Source: Planococcus citri (Eukaryota; Arthropoda; Insecta; Hemiptera; Pseudococcidae). From it: a DNA stretch of 64,000 nt. Positions 33,105 to 43,691 of this stretch are shown piece after piece. The DNA lies in assembly GCF_950023065.1 (NCBI RefSeq), contig NC_088677.1, positions 22,713,230-22,777,229 on the forward strand, in the 5' to 3' direction. How positions within the stretch are numbered: the first letter of the stretch is position 1; every line of letters starts with the position of its first letter. The notes under the pieces were generated by a model that ran no database searches, was not told the origin of the DNA, and saw only the letters and a list, made by a program, of their open reading frames with translations. The position numbers and the translations under genes were made by a program.

Positions 33105-33598
33105 TACAACGTGTCGGATGAAGAAAAATTAGACAAACTCCTAAAAAACGTTTCTCTGGGAACCAAAAAACCTTCAGTATTGTTGACTGAAATGCGTTTG
33201 CTCGCAGGACAGTGCCCTAAAGAAGATTTATTGAAAAGGCTATGGTTACGTCGATTACCACCACGTATGCAAGAACACCTCTTAATTCATAAGGTACCAT
33301 TAGACAGCCTAGCAGTTATGGCCGACTCGTTACACGCTGTTAAGCTACCTAATGTTGGTTCGATAGCTAGCCTTACGCCACAACCTAAACCTTCACCACA
33401 ACCTAACGCTCCACCTCAACTCTCGTCATTTGAACAAATGCTTAGTAAAAAAAATTGAAGAATTGACTGCCCAAGTTGCTGCTCTCACTGCGCACACCGC
33501 TCAAATTTCTGCCGTGAGCATCCAAAATCAACGCCAGTCCAGAGGACGAGACCACGATCGTTCTGAGGATAGGCCTAGAAATCGAAGTAGATCTCGCT
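33105..33598 (+). pseudogene. Ty3/gypsy-type Gag fragment
   Basis: Capsid-like stretch: LDKLLKNVSLGTKKPSVLL, MRLLAGQ, LLKRLWLRRLPPRMQEHLL. The L-W-L-x-R-L-P signature is typical of arthropod gypsy Gag. A run of A at about 33447-33456 shifts the frame, after which the plausible reading continues (IEELTAQVAALTAHTAQ) into an Arg/Asp/Ser-rich tail and a stop. It interrupts the second copy of the LINE-containing segment, so it is a later insertion. Confidence 0.65.
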
Positions 33599-33880
33599 AG
33601 AATACATGATGGCCGATGGCCGAACGAAAATATCTTTATGATGGTTTAAGAGATATAGAATTGATGAAAATCGGATTGTATCGTAAGTAGATAATTCTGT
33701 TGAAATAATTTCTGAATTGGTTTTTCAATCACAGTTTTTCTGTTTCTGGTTTTGAAATAATAATTGCCACAGAGACTTGGATTACATTAGATGAGCTACC
33801 AAGGTACAGACTGCCGGGATATGAAATGTATCAGGAGATAACTCGTTTTGATCATGTCGAAATGCACGTTGGATATTTCC
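33599..33880 (+). pseudogene. LINE endonuclease fragment, second copy
   Basis: Matches about 26450-26705 with few differences, including the block encoding LPRYRLPGYEMYQEI. Sequence diverges from copy 1 after GTCGAAATGCAC. Only the first endonuclease block remains. Confidence 0.6.
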
Positions 33881-34016
33881 GATTCAGGCCAAACATCATT
33901 ATGCCACCGCTTCAAGAAACCCAAATATTTTGTTTTTGGACCCCTGAAATTTCGGAGATTTAAACAAAGTTGAAAGCTCAAGTTCGAGTTCAAAATTTGC
34001 GTGGATTAGCAAAAAA

Positions 34017-34247
34017 TTGAATAAAATTGACCATGAAATAACCCCAGGGATGATCGAGTCTGAGCTCATTGATTTTGTAGATAAATGGCTAAAGTTGAAG
34101 AATATTTTATTCGAAAAAATTGTCTTGGAAACTGGTGAAGAAAGCTCCGATGATGACGACTGCCATGAAGAAAATGATGCTGATGACAACGAAAGTAAGA
34201 AAAGAAATGCCAAAAAAAGAAAAATCAACTTTGTAAAAATTGTATAA
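34017..34247 (+). CDS. Short acidic/basic-tailed ORF, unknown
   Basis: IDHEITPGMIESELIDFVDK is followed by a helical region, a run of Asp/Glu (ESSDDDDCHEENDADD) and a nuclear-signal-like KKRNAKKRKINF. Could be the end of a transposase-associated protein. No recognised domain; upstream frame is broken. Confidence 0.25.
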   Translation: MNKIDHEITPGMIESELIDFVDKWLKLKNILFEKIVLETGEESSDDDDCHEENDADDNESKKRNAKKRKINFVKIV

Positions 34248-35129
34248 CGTGTGCCTTCCTGGTTCTCCATAAATACCGCCTACATATTTCAGCATACCAT
34301 AACTGATACTTAACATATAAATTTATTTTAACTTTATCTTTTACTCAAGTTCGTTGTGAAACCACATTTTCAAAATAATTGAAATATGTCCAATCAAATT
34401 GAGGACTTGTCTCAGCCAAGAAAAGCTAAATGCTTTTATTTCAATGAGTGTGGAAAAGCCTACCTTGGTCAATTTGGCCAACGATAGTATAATTGACAAG
34501 ATAGCTACGAGTGTATCCCCTGAATTAAAGTCTAAATTAATGTAAGTAATGTTTAGCTTATAAATGGATATAAATATAATTATAAATACCGATTAATTTG
34601 TGTAAAAACAGAATAAAAAATTTTTTAAAAAATGGTTATAAAAACACAAATGCTCGATTATATTACTTGAATACATACCTCTAATATCAGTATGTAGTAT
34701 CTTTTCTCTGAAGTGCAAAATATGGGGGATTAATTACTACGAGGCTGCCTTTTCGATGAAGACCAAGTTTGAGAAATTTGGCTGACCCACAGCTTCTTAA
34801 CAGTTTTTTGCATTTTTTCACAAAAAGTGAAAAATGGACTTATTGCACTATGCTTTCCAACTCTTCATTTTATTCATGAAATTTGGACTACACCATTAAG
34901 CGCCTCCAATCTCTCCAAAATCCACCCCCCCTGCCTATATCAATGATTTTGGGCCGAGGTAAGTCCGAGGGCTGGTAAGACTTTCATTTATCGGTGGGCC
35001 GGAAATCCTGGGTCCGGCGCTGGATGTGTAAGTATAAAATATATTTAAATTGAATAAACAAGCCTCAGTTTTAGATCTAAATTATCCGTTTAGCCTATGG
35101 ATTTCTAATTCAACTTCTTTTCTTTTCAG

Positions 35130-35388
35130 GGAGGACCAAATGGATGCATTCCTGTGTAATGGGGTTAAAATCAAGCCAGATGGACCAGTATACACGATTA
35201 AAGAAATTATCGATGGCTTTCTCGAGTACGGCGTCAAATGTGTGGTCACGTCGGACCCCACATGCAGGGCAAACAATTTGAAAAGTAATAATTCTTCATT
35301 ACCTCTACTAAATTATTATTTGAGTTTATGTTTATTTTTCGTGTTCAACTTTGTTTCAGAGTCAAGCGGGATCACCGAAAGTATCTAA
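35130..35388 (+). CDS. Short spliced ORF fragment, unknown
   Basis: Exon 35130-35284 follows a good TTCTTTTCAG acceptor and encodes MDAFLCNGVKIKPDGPVYTI and GVKCVVTSDPTC. A GTAATA donor and a TTTGTTTCAG acceptor (35350-35359) join it in frame to a final short exon with a stop at 35388. No family recognised. Confidence 0.3.
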
Positions 35389-35659
35389 AATTGAAAACCA
35401 AGTTGAATTCAATTCAATTTACATTATGTTTTCATTTACAACAACCTCTTAACACAGCACAATACCACATTCAGTATAGACAGGACGTTCAGGTCGAGCC
35501 CCAACATACCAGAGGCGACACAGTTGCTGGTCATCATGGCTTCCGCATTCGGAACCATGTTTATGGTTGCGTGAGCCGTGATGATACACAGAAAACTACA
35601 AATGTATAAAACAATTTCCTAACCCTCTATTATCATGTACTTTCACCAATGACTGTGAG

Positions 35660-35810
35660 TACGACGGATAATTCTGAAGCAGTCATAAAACCAATCAATA
35701 ATAATATAGTCTACAAAAAAGGACAATTCGGAAGCATTTCAAACAAAGGAGCGAAAAATTAATAATCAATGGATTGTGCCTTCCTATGTTGCTATTGCTT
35801 TCTGATTGAT
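35660..35810 (+). pseudogene. Helitron-like fragment, third copy
   Basis: AATTCTGAAGCAGTCATAAAA and GAAGCATTTCAAACAAAGGA followed by AATAATCAATGGATTGT repeat parts of 24870-24975 and 37100-37205. Too short to encode anything. Confidence 0.5.
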
Positions 35811-36637
35811 CTCTAAAATCATTCTCTTCACTTTGATTTTAAGTATTTCGCGAGTGCTAGTTCTTCATCTAAACCATTGTAAAGGTGGAATTGGTCTTTT
35901 CATATTTTTTTTTTAAACAATTTTTATTGGAATTTTATATACTGTATTTTATATTTTAATTAATGGAAATTATGCTTGTTTAATAATATTTTTTTAATTT
36001 TTTTTTGTAATTCATGTTTAATTTAAATAGTCCAATTATAATAGGTTTCATAACAGAAAGATTTTCTCAAAGATTGTATCCTTCTTTATCATCATCAATA
36101 TTACTTTGAATTTTTATAATATGTATTTGCTAAATATTTTCATCCGGTGCATGTCTTTTTGTTCATTCACAATATTGTTGTCATTGTTTAATTTTGAAAA
36201 ATTTGTGTATTTAAAAATTCACTGGACGAACCTAAATTGAGAAGTGCCATTCCAGCAATCGTATCTTCGCAGTTCCCAGAAAGATGACCACTATCGATCC
36301 GAAAAGCCAAACTTTGTTGGTCTGCTACCACGTCGAATGCCCTAAAAATTTTACTTAGATAGGAAAAAGGTGCCGACTGTTCTGTTTACCACCATATGTG
36401 ACACATTGAGTGAATGATTGCGACCATCCTTGGATGAGTCCGAATTTTTCAACGTAGATATAAAGTTCTCTACGTAAATGATTTCATCTAGAGCATCTAC
36501 ATACTCTACAGGAGTAAAACGCAAGTCAGGGTGAGTGGGCAGGATGTAGCAGCAATTTACCTACATAATTTCAGCAAATTACTTGGAATTTTTTCCAACA
36601 AATTACCATATTTTTTTCCTTGTTTCTCTTTTAGGGA
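35811..36637. other. AT-rich, no gene
   Basis: Long A/T runs to about 36230, then unrecognised sequence. A CTTGTTTCTCTTTTAG acceptor-like tract directly precedes the next feature. Confidence 0.4.
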
Positions 36638-37560
36638 ATGACGGATGACAAAAAAACGCAAAATGAGATCACCATTCTAAATGTGTACCAAAAGGACGTT
36701 CAAGGGCTCTTGAATGGGGAGGACCTACTCCTCCTGCAATCTACATTTGCTCTTTTCCGAGCCAAAATTGAAGAGCTCAATAGATTAGACCGCTCAAAAT
36801 TTATTTTGAAATTGAATCAGTACAAATTCTTGAGAATGGCCACTTGAAGTGAAATTGATGACTCCATTGGAGCTGAAGGAGGTCCTAAAGCTGGAAAATT
36901 TTACATCCCCAGTTCTTATACACATGGTCCACGTTATATGCAACTGAAATACCAAGATGGAATGGCAATTGATGCTAGATTGGAAAAGCCTTCATTTTTC
37001 ATTCCAATAACCTGCAATCCTAATTGGCAAGAAATGAAACTCAATTTGTAGGACAAACAGTCTAATGTTGATCAGCCAGATATGTACATTATAAACAACC
37101 AGATAATTCTGAAGCAGTCATGAAAACAATAAATAATATAGTCCACAAAAAAGGACAATTTGGAAGCATTTCAAACAAAGGAGCGAAAAATTGATAATCA
37201 ATGGGTTGTGCTTTATAATCCTACGTTGCTATTGCTTTCTGATTGCCACATTAATGTTGAAATAGATTCAACAGTAAAAATTATAAAATATCTATTCAAG
37301 TATATCCATAAAGAGCCTGATGAGTTTCCAACTGAAACTGACTTAGTAGTCTTGCTGATTGTATACTTCAACATTTAATTATTTACTTCTGATATGGTGA
37401 AAGTTGGTGTAATACCTGATTCTGGAAATGAAATCAGTGAAATCACTGATGAAATAGAAAAATATGTTCAAATGAGATACCTCAGGGTTAGATGATCTCA
37501 GAATTAGCACCACTCGAGAAATCATCAATATAGAAATCTTTTACTGGAGAAGAGCCAATA
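36638..37560 (+). pseudogene. Helitron-like helicase N-terminal domain, longest copy
   Basis: Begins MTDDKKTQNEITILNVYQKD, with an acceptor-like tract just upstream. Then, interrupted by stops: FYIPSSYTHGPRYMQLKYQD, FFIPITCNPNWQE, WVVLYNPTLLLLSDCHINVE, IKYLFKYIHKEPDEF, and a late piece DEIEKYVQMRYL. These follow the order of the Helitron_like_N domain (CNPNW, VVPYNP-like and KYxxKY-like blocks). Neither the Rep HUH nor the PIF1 helicase part is visible. Confidence 0.65.
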
Positions 37561-37898
37561 GGATTTATTGTATATATACCGATTCTACTTGTGTTGAGGA
37601 CAACAAGAAAATTACACATGTGGAAAACTGATTAAAGGGAATGAATTTCACGTGATTCTCCACAATAGATGCGAAATGGGTTCCAAAAGAGGAGGTGTCC
37701 AAATTTATGGAATCCCTTTCTTTACCACCAAACACATCACAAGCTCGCTACCCATCACCATCTACCGCACAAGATACCAAACCAATGGAAATAGAAGAAG
37801 GCTTCGACATCATTGCCCGAACGATGTTATTCCCACCACCTCCGCTTCATCTTTAATTTTCTGTTTTAAATAATTTTAAGTGAAAATTATGGATTTTA

Positions 37899-38159
37899 AT
37901 GATTTATTTTCTCTTAAGTCTCCACAAACTACCAACAGAGATAATCATGAAGATTTTTGACTATTCACGTGAGAAAGATATATACAAGAGATTGGCTTAT
38001 GTCAACAAGAGATTTCAAAACATTGCGATAGAGAAAATTTTCCAAATCCGCCATCCACCAAACCAGCCCCAAAGAAAGCACTGTAACTATCTGAACCACT
38101 ACGTCTACAATTCCATAGTCTTACTAAATATGAACTCTACTACTACTGTCGGATGTTAA
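37899..38159 (+). CDS. F-box-like protein, 86 residues
   Basis: After a short hydrophobic start the protein reads LHKLPTEIIMKIFDYSREKD, then RLAYVNKRFQNIAIEKIF. This is the F-box pattern (L-P-x-E-I-I-x-K-I-F ... V-N-K-R-F). F-boxes bind Skp1 in SCF ubiquitin ligases. The C-terminal part is short and has no substrate-binding repeats, so it may be a fragment or an F-box-only protein. About 120 bp after its stop resemble the sequence after 52255, so the 3' end is part of a repeat. Confidence 0.55.
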   Translation: MIYFLLSLHKLPTEIIMKIFDYSREKDIYKRLAYVNKRFQNIAIEKIFQIRHPPNQPQRKHCNYLNHYVYNSIVLLNMNSTTTVGC

Positions 38160-38331
38160 AGCAATTCAACAATAGAAATGAACGAATTCGACTATGTTAT
38201 GAGTTTTGGAAGAATTTATTGTAAAATTACCTATGTGTGAATATTTTATAATACGAAAAAAATTAAATTTAATCAAAAAACACTTGGTTTTTTATTTCAT
38301 TTTTTTATAAATTGATACAAATACGTTTCAG

Positions 38332-38604
38332 TACGTAGAGAATAACGCTAGACTGGACGAAATAACCAATCAATTAATGGTCCAGCGCGATTATACCGCG
38401 CGAATGGAGACCACTTTAATGAACGAAAATTCTCTCTTAAAAAAACAAATTGACGAACTCCACCGTGAGCACACCAATTTACAGGCACGCTACAGCATGA
38501 GTATGAATAATCAAGTCCATTTTGTATTTCGTGATCTGTGTGATCACTTATCGATATCTTTTGTACACTCGCTTCATTTTCTTTTCCAACCAACTGACGA
38601 TTGA
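38332..38604 (+). pseudogene. Coiled-coil exon of the RING/SGNH family
   Basis: Starts after a TTTCAG acceptor and encodes EITNQLMVQRDYTARMETTL, MNENSLLKKQIDELHREH and LQARYSMSMNN. The same pattern (QxDYxxRMExTL..EN..L....D.L.REH.NLQARY) is in the ORF at 43692 and, more diverged, at 55546. The sequence loses similarity after QVHF and stops. The RING and SGNH parts are absent here. Confidence 0.55.
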
Positions 38605-38723
38605 TGATTAATTCAATCAATATCTACTCTTCAGTGTGGTTGTTGTTGTGCTCGCCAGTGGTGATTTGTGAATTTTGTACAAACTTGATTTTTTTTTTAA
38701 TACAAAAAAAATAAATAAATAAA

Positions 38724-38945
38724 ATGTGTTATCCACGAAAAGAAGAATTTAACGCGAATGTGAACCAAGAAAACATAATACCCCAAATATTCCAAAACGA
38801 GGACGACTCTAGTCATCATTTCGCAGCTGTTAATTCAGAGAGTACCCCTCACATCTCGAACAACTTGTGGGACAAAGTTCGAGCAACGGAAGGGAAGCAG
38901 ATCAACCGAGAAGGAATCAGAAAAGGATTTACAGAGATTTCATAG
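38724..38945 (+). CDS. Small ORF, unknown
   Basis: ATG-started, 73 residues, acidic middle. After TAG at 38943-38945 the same frame reads on briefly (QLETNAALLRICSK). No domain. Could be a short gene or a decayed exon. Confidence 0.25.
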   Translation: MCYPRKEEFNANVNQENIIPQIFQNEDDSSHHFAAVNSESTPHISNNLWDKVRATEGKQINREGIRKGFTEIS

Positions 38946-40483
38946 CAGCTTGAAACCAACGCTGCTTTACTTCGTATTTGTAGTAAGATAGAATTTGTAT
39001 TTTGCGTTATCAGGTGAAACTCGTTGGACGATACCAGATCGTGAAATAATGGAAAACAATAAGATCACTTTAGAAGTACACGTTATTTATAAAACTATTC
39101 AGTACGTTTTAGTACTGGATTCACTCTGATTAACTCATGAATTGAATTTAAATGTTGCCGTAAATCAGAGAAATAAAACACCCTAGTAGCAGGAGGTCGT
39201 GGATTGATGAAGACGTAAGTAGGAACTTCCAGTACAGAAAATAAAATCATGTAAAGTGTACTAACGCATTATTTTGTTTTCAGATAAGTAATTCAAGTGT
39301 ATTCAAACCTATTGCGATCGAAGCATAATTGAGTGTGTTTGGTTTTAAAACGAGAGAAAAAAGAGAGAAACTGGAACGAATTGTAGCCAAGAAAGATCTA
39401 CCCTAACCATGTGTGGCCATCGGACGAGGCGAAAAATGCGTAGCGGATGATCACACATGGTTAATGTCTTGTCTTTGTAAAAAGCAATAAAAATACATAG
39501 ATTTAGCTCGTATCCTGTGAAAAAGGAGACAAGGAGCTTAGTTGTATATCGACCGCTCTATACATACGATGTTGTAAAGTACTCAAATATACGTACTGAC
39601 AAATTTTCAATTTTTGCTTATTTTTTGTTCAAAAAACATCGCGATTCAAGAGTTTTTTTGGGGTGATTTTTACAAGCACCCAACGCGAATGCAAGTAGTT
39701 GCCAACGAGCCATCCCATCTGTCTGCCTGTTCGATTAGATTTTTAACCAGTAAATAATTTTTTTTATAAATATTAGTTTGGTCTTTAAATTCTATTTACC
39801 TATATTATTTTTTTTCAATTATTCTCAAATTTAATATTTGAAATTTTGATCATTGTTTGGTTTATTGTTATTTTACAAATCTCTCACTTATTTCACTTTG
39901 AAACGCACAGTTTTATGAAATGCTGTATAACTGATAGTGATAGTGGCGAGGCGAAATCAGTTTTTATTTCAAATAATAAATTTTAGAATAATTTTTATAA
40001 AAATACGGCAATTTTGCATTCTGAATCTACGTTTTAGGTACCTCGATCCAACGAATTATGTTCCTAAAAGCATAAAATTCATCGAATAGCTGAATGATAA
40101 TAATTATCTTACCTCAGCTTTGCTTGTTTACTATAAGTAAGTTTTTTTCGAAAACTGAAATTGTCTTAGCTAATAAGATGCATTTTTTCAAATAAAATTT
40201 TAGTATAATAACTTGTTTAATTATAAGAATGATTTTATTAGTAATAGTTTTCCTTTATGTGGTATTTTTCAACTTATTTTCCATATAATTGACCTTTTAT
40301 GAACGAATTCGTTCCTTGTATCTTGATAAATTGTGCACTGAATAGTTTTTTTTTAAAATTACCTTCTAATGTATTTTTTTTTTGTATTTTAAGAAGTTTC
40401 TTTTACTGTTCAATGTCAATTTTATTTATAAGATTTTATTTTAATAAAAAATTGTGTCCTTGCAAGATAAATTGATTGCGTTA
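38946..40483. other. Non-coding stretch
   Basis: AT-rich, with a TAACCATGTGTG...CACACATGGTTA hairpin (39404-39463) and long T runs. No gene is supported. Confidence 0.45.
39404..39463. repeat. Short stem-loop
   Basis: TAACCATGTGTG pairs with CACACATGGTTA around a 36-base loop. Sixty bases in all. Function unknown. Confidence 0.6.
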
Positions 40484-41560
40484 GTAGGGGAGTTTCGCCG
40501 GTTCTGAGCCACCCCCCCCCACAGGAGCACAGGAAGCATTGCTCCTGTGGCTCCTGCGAGGTGTGGATTTCAATGTTAATTTCTGGCTCAGAAATGTTTG
40601 CTCCTGTGAGAGCTGATTTTTTTCAATTTGCTCCTGCGAGAGCAAGATTTTTTCCTAGTGGCCGAAAATTTTAAAGAAAACGGGTCTCCGTTTTACATTT
40701 ACCACCGAATTGACTTTCTTAATGGGTCTCCTACCCCTCCCCCCTCTCCCTTGCAATAATTATCGAAATAAAATTACCTAAATTTATTAACATATTCAAA
40801 ACATTTGTACATAATATATACAATTTCCCCAAAATTTAAAATTTTGTGAGGATTGTCCGCAGAATACACGAGCACCCATCCCGATCACTTGCGGATATGT
40901 TCTGTCAGTTGTGGTTGAAATTTGGTACTCCACAAACCAGCCAAGGGTATTGAGTTATGTAAGTATTTTTTAATAAGTTTAATGTAGGTACCTACATTAA
41001 TTGTTTTCATTTATTAATTTTTTGTTTTTTGTTTTTTTTTCAGGATCAGTGGGTTGTGTGAGGTGATCTTTCAGATGATGCCAGATTTCAGTGATTTGCA
41101 GGAATTGGGCAACATCCGGCGCACCTTAATAGAAAGGCGTGCGATTAAATGTCGCGGGAAGTTGATTTTTTAATTTTAAGTAAGCTTGTAAAAATTTTTT
41201 ATTTTTAAATTTTAAAATTAAGCTATTTTTTTTTATATTAAATTTTGGGGAAATTGTATATATTATGTACAAATGTTTTGAATATGTTGATAAATTTAGG
41301 TAATTTTATTTCGGTAATTATTGCGAGGGAGAGGGGGGAGGGGTAGGGGACCCATTAAGAAAGTCAATTCGGTGGTAAATGTAAAACGGAGACCCGTTCT
41401 CTTCAAAATTTTCGGCCACTAGGAAAAAATCTTGCTCTCGCAGGAGCAAACATTTCTGAGCCAGAAATTAACATTGAAATTCACACCTCGCAGGAGCCAC
41501 AGGAGCAATGCTTCCTGTGCTCCTGCGGGGGGTGGCTCAGAACCGGCGAAACTCCCCTAC
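40484..41560. mobile_element. Foldback element with 8-bp duplication TTGCGTTA
   Basis: A 1077-bp element bounded by GTAGGGGAGTTTCGCC and complement, flanked by TTGCGTTA at 40476-40483 and 41561-41568. The arms run about 360 bp inwards, pairing GGCTCAGAAATGTTTGCTCCTG, GGGTCTCCGTTTTACATTTACC and ACATAATATATACAATTTCC. The middle (about 40850-41172) is not palindromic and looks like intron-containing coding DNA. The 8-bp duplication fits a hAT-type mechanism. Confidence 0.85.
40850..41172 (+). pseudogene. Gene fragment with intron inside the foldback element
   Basis: An open stretch (RRIHEHPSRSLADMFCQLW, KFGTPQTSQGY) leads to a GTAAGT donor at about 40959. A TTTTTTTTCAG acceptor at about 41043 is followed by LCEVIFQMMPDFSDLQELGN, then IRRTLIERRAIKCRGK and a stop near 41172. 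A related piece (MPNFSDSVELDNIRN) occurs after a TATTCAG at about 56385, so this is a repeated gene family. Function not recognised. Confidence 0.4.
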
Positions 41561-41923
41561 TTGCGTTAATCTGTTTATCATGACGAAAAGGTATTGTGGA
41601 AAATCTTCGCAAACGATGACTGATTCATCCGTTCGAGCGAATCTTTCGACTCTGTGATCCTTATCACAGTTGGAACCTACTTACTTGGGTTAAAATTTTA
41701 TTTGATTACAAATATCCGTTTGTGTCTATCTCTGGTCTGGGGTGTTCGCTATACTCTCTCAAAATACCTGCCTAAATTCGTATAGGTGAATCGTGTTGAT
41801 ACTTCATATTTTTACCTACCCAAATTTGTACTTGGGTAGGTACCTATCGTGGTTTGAAATTATTCAAATGAATCGTGCCTACTTTGATACCTACCTTCTT
41901 ATGAGTCAGGTGAAGTAATAGGT

Positions 41924-42382
41924 ATGTATTATATATTTGCAACACAAATAAACGGAGACTTGTCAGGTGATATTCGTCCAGGAAGAATACAACATATAAA
42001 TCATCCACCTGACCCACTATTGGCTGATGGCGAGCTTAAAAAAGGGTCTCAGAAGCAAATATATGATGATGCAATAAAAGAGTATGTAAAATTTCAGAAC
42101 TTTCATCGAAAAGCATAGTACTTTTTGGCATCCAAATTCCAAACTTGAATGTTCTTTTTTTTCTTTAAATACCTATTCAGTATCCCTTTACATACATCAC
42201 GAAGACTCCCATACACTACAATGCGGAACTCCATGAAAAGTAGAAGATATAGAGCTGGAGAACGAATTCCTGAAGATTTTGAAGAGTTGAAAACAATGAT
42301 CCAATTTGGAAGCACAGCGTGGTTAATGACGCTCAGAAGCGTTATAAACAATCAAAACTTACAAATAGGTACCTATCTCTAA
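41924..42382 (+). other. Two short ORFs, unknown
   Basis: One frame encodes GDIRPGRIQHINHPPDPLLA and further (to 42118). The next, after a CTTTAAATACCTATTCAG acceptor-like tract, encodes RRYRAGERIPEDFEELKTM and WLMTLRSVINNQNLQIGTYL (to 42382). They may be consecutive exons of one gene. The tail, from about 42328, recurs twice at 52430-52580. Confidence 0.3.
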
Positions 42383-42519
42383 CTGTAGAAGCCTGCAAAC
42401 TTCAATATTTCCATACTCAGTCGTTTTTAGGCACAATTCTACGTATATTTACGTAACATAGCGAAACCTAGGCCCGAACGGACAGACAGAAATTTGTTTT
42501 TATATGTGTTACTACATAG

Positions 42520-42970
42520 CATTAACAAAATGCAAAGCAAGCTCAAAGAATCTGAAGACGAGGTTAAAAGGAAGCAAGGATTGATATATAGAATGGTATA
42601 TGTGTTACTAGCATTAACAAAATGCAAAGCAAGCTCAAAGAATCTGAAGACAAGGTTAAAAGGAAGCAAGGATTGATAAACAGAATGGTTTCAATGTTGA
42701 AAACCTTGGAAAAAGCACATGCCGACACTCCAAAGTCGCCTAAACAGAATGACAATTTCCTGTCCTCGTCAAGAAGCTGGATTCAAGTGCAACCTTGACA
42801 AAGCAAGCTCAAAGAATCTGAAGACGAGGTTAAAAGGAAGCAAGGATTGATATACAGAATGGTTTCAATGTTGAAAACCTTGGAAAAAGCACATGATGAC
42901 ACTCCGAAGTCGCCTTAACAGAATGACAATCTGTCCTCGTCAAGAAGCTGGATTCAAGTCCAACCTTTAG
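42520..42970 (+). repeat. Coiled-coil exon in three tandem copies
   Basis: The block AAGCAAGCTCAAAGAATCTG followed by AAGACGAGGTTAAAAGGAAG starts near 42535, 42629 and 42801. It encodes KLKESEDEVKRKQGLI, and in the longer copies RMVSMLKTLEKAH and SSSRSWIQVQP then a stop. A fourth, damaged partial copy is at about 53770-53870. The copies are nearly identical, so the duplication is recent. Parent gene unknown. Confidence 0.7.
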
Positions 42971-43691
42971 TTAGTAAGTAATGTTCATTCTACATATTAC
43001 AGCTGATTTAATTAAGACAAGGAGTAAGCGTTCATCAAGTTTTGTATACAGTTTTTAATACGTGAAATAAACTTTGTCAGTGATACACTCGCGTTGTCTT
43101 TTTGTAGTTCTCAAGAACCCATAAACCAATCCATAAAATCATACAACTAATACAGCCTGTTAAAGGCCATGATGAAAAACAACGCCATGTCAGAGATGAT
43201 GAAAAAATCAATGCAGAAGCAAAAATCCTGCTCCTGCTCAAAGATCTGAGCAGAATTTTAAGGTAAGATCACAGCTGATTAATTTAATAATAAGACTGGG
43301 AATGGGTGGAAGAAACAGTAAATTTTTTCAATTACTAGCGTACAAATCCTTGCAACTTTGAGTTTAGTTTTTACCTATAAAAATCAGATTATTTATATGC
43401 AAATTGATACGTTTTTTTTGATCCGCAGTAATTGTTTGGCGTTTTTCAGAAGCGATCCAGTGGGTCCTCCAAAAATTTACTAATCAAACGATTAATTTTG
43501 CATCAATGTATGCATTTTTAAGCCTTCTATGTTTTTCCTAATTCATCACACGTTTGGTGACCCATTCTTGATTTATAATCAATTACCATTTTCCATTAGA
43601 ATACAGCTGTCTACCAAATAGTTATGAAGAATTTCATCGTCTCAATGGGAACCTTGGCTGATACCACTATGGATGTATTTTTGCATTACGT

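Noticed and set aside
39404..39463. Hammerhead ribozyme
   Set aside because: The CUGANGA core and matching GAAA/stem layout are not satisfied.
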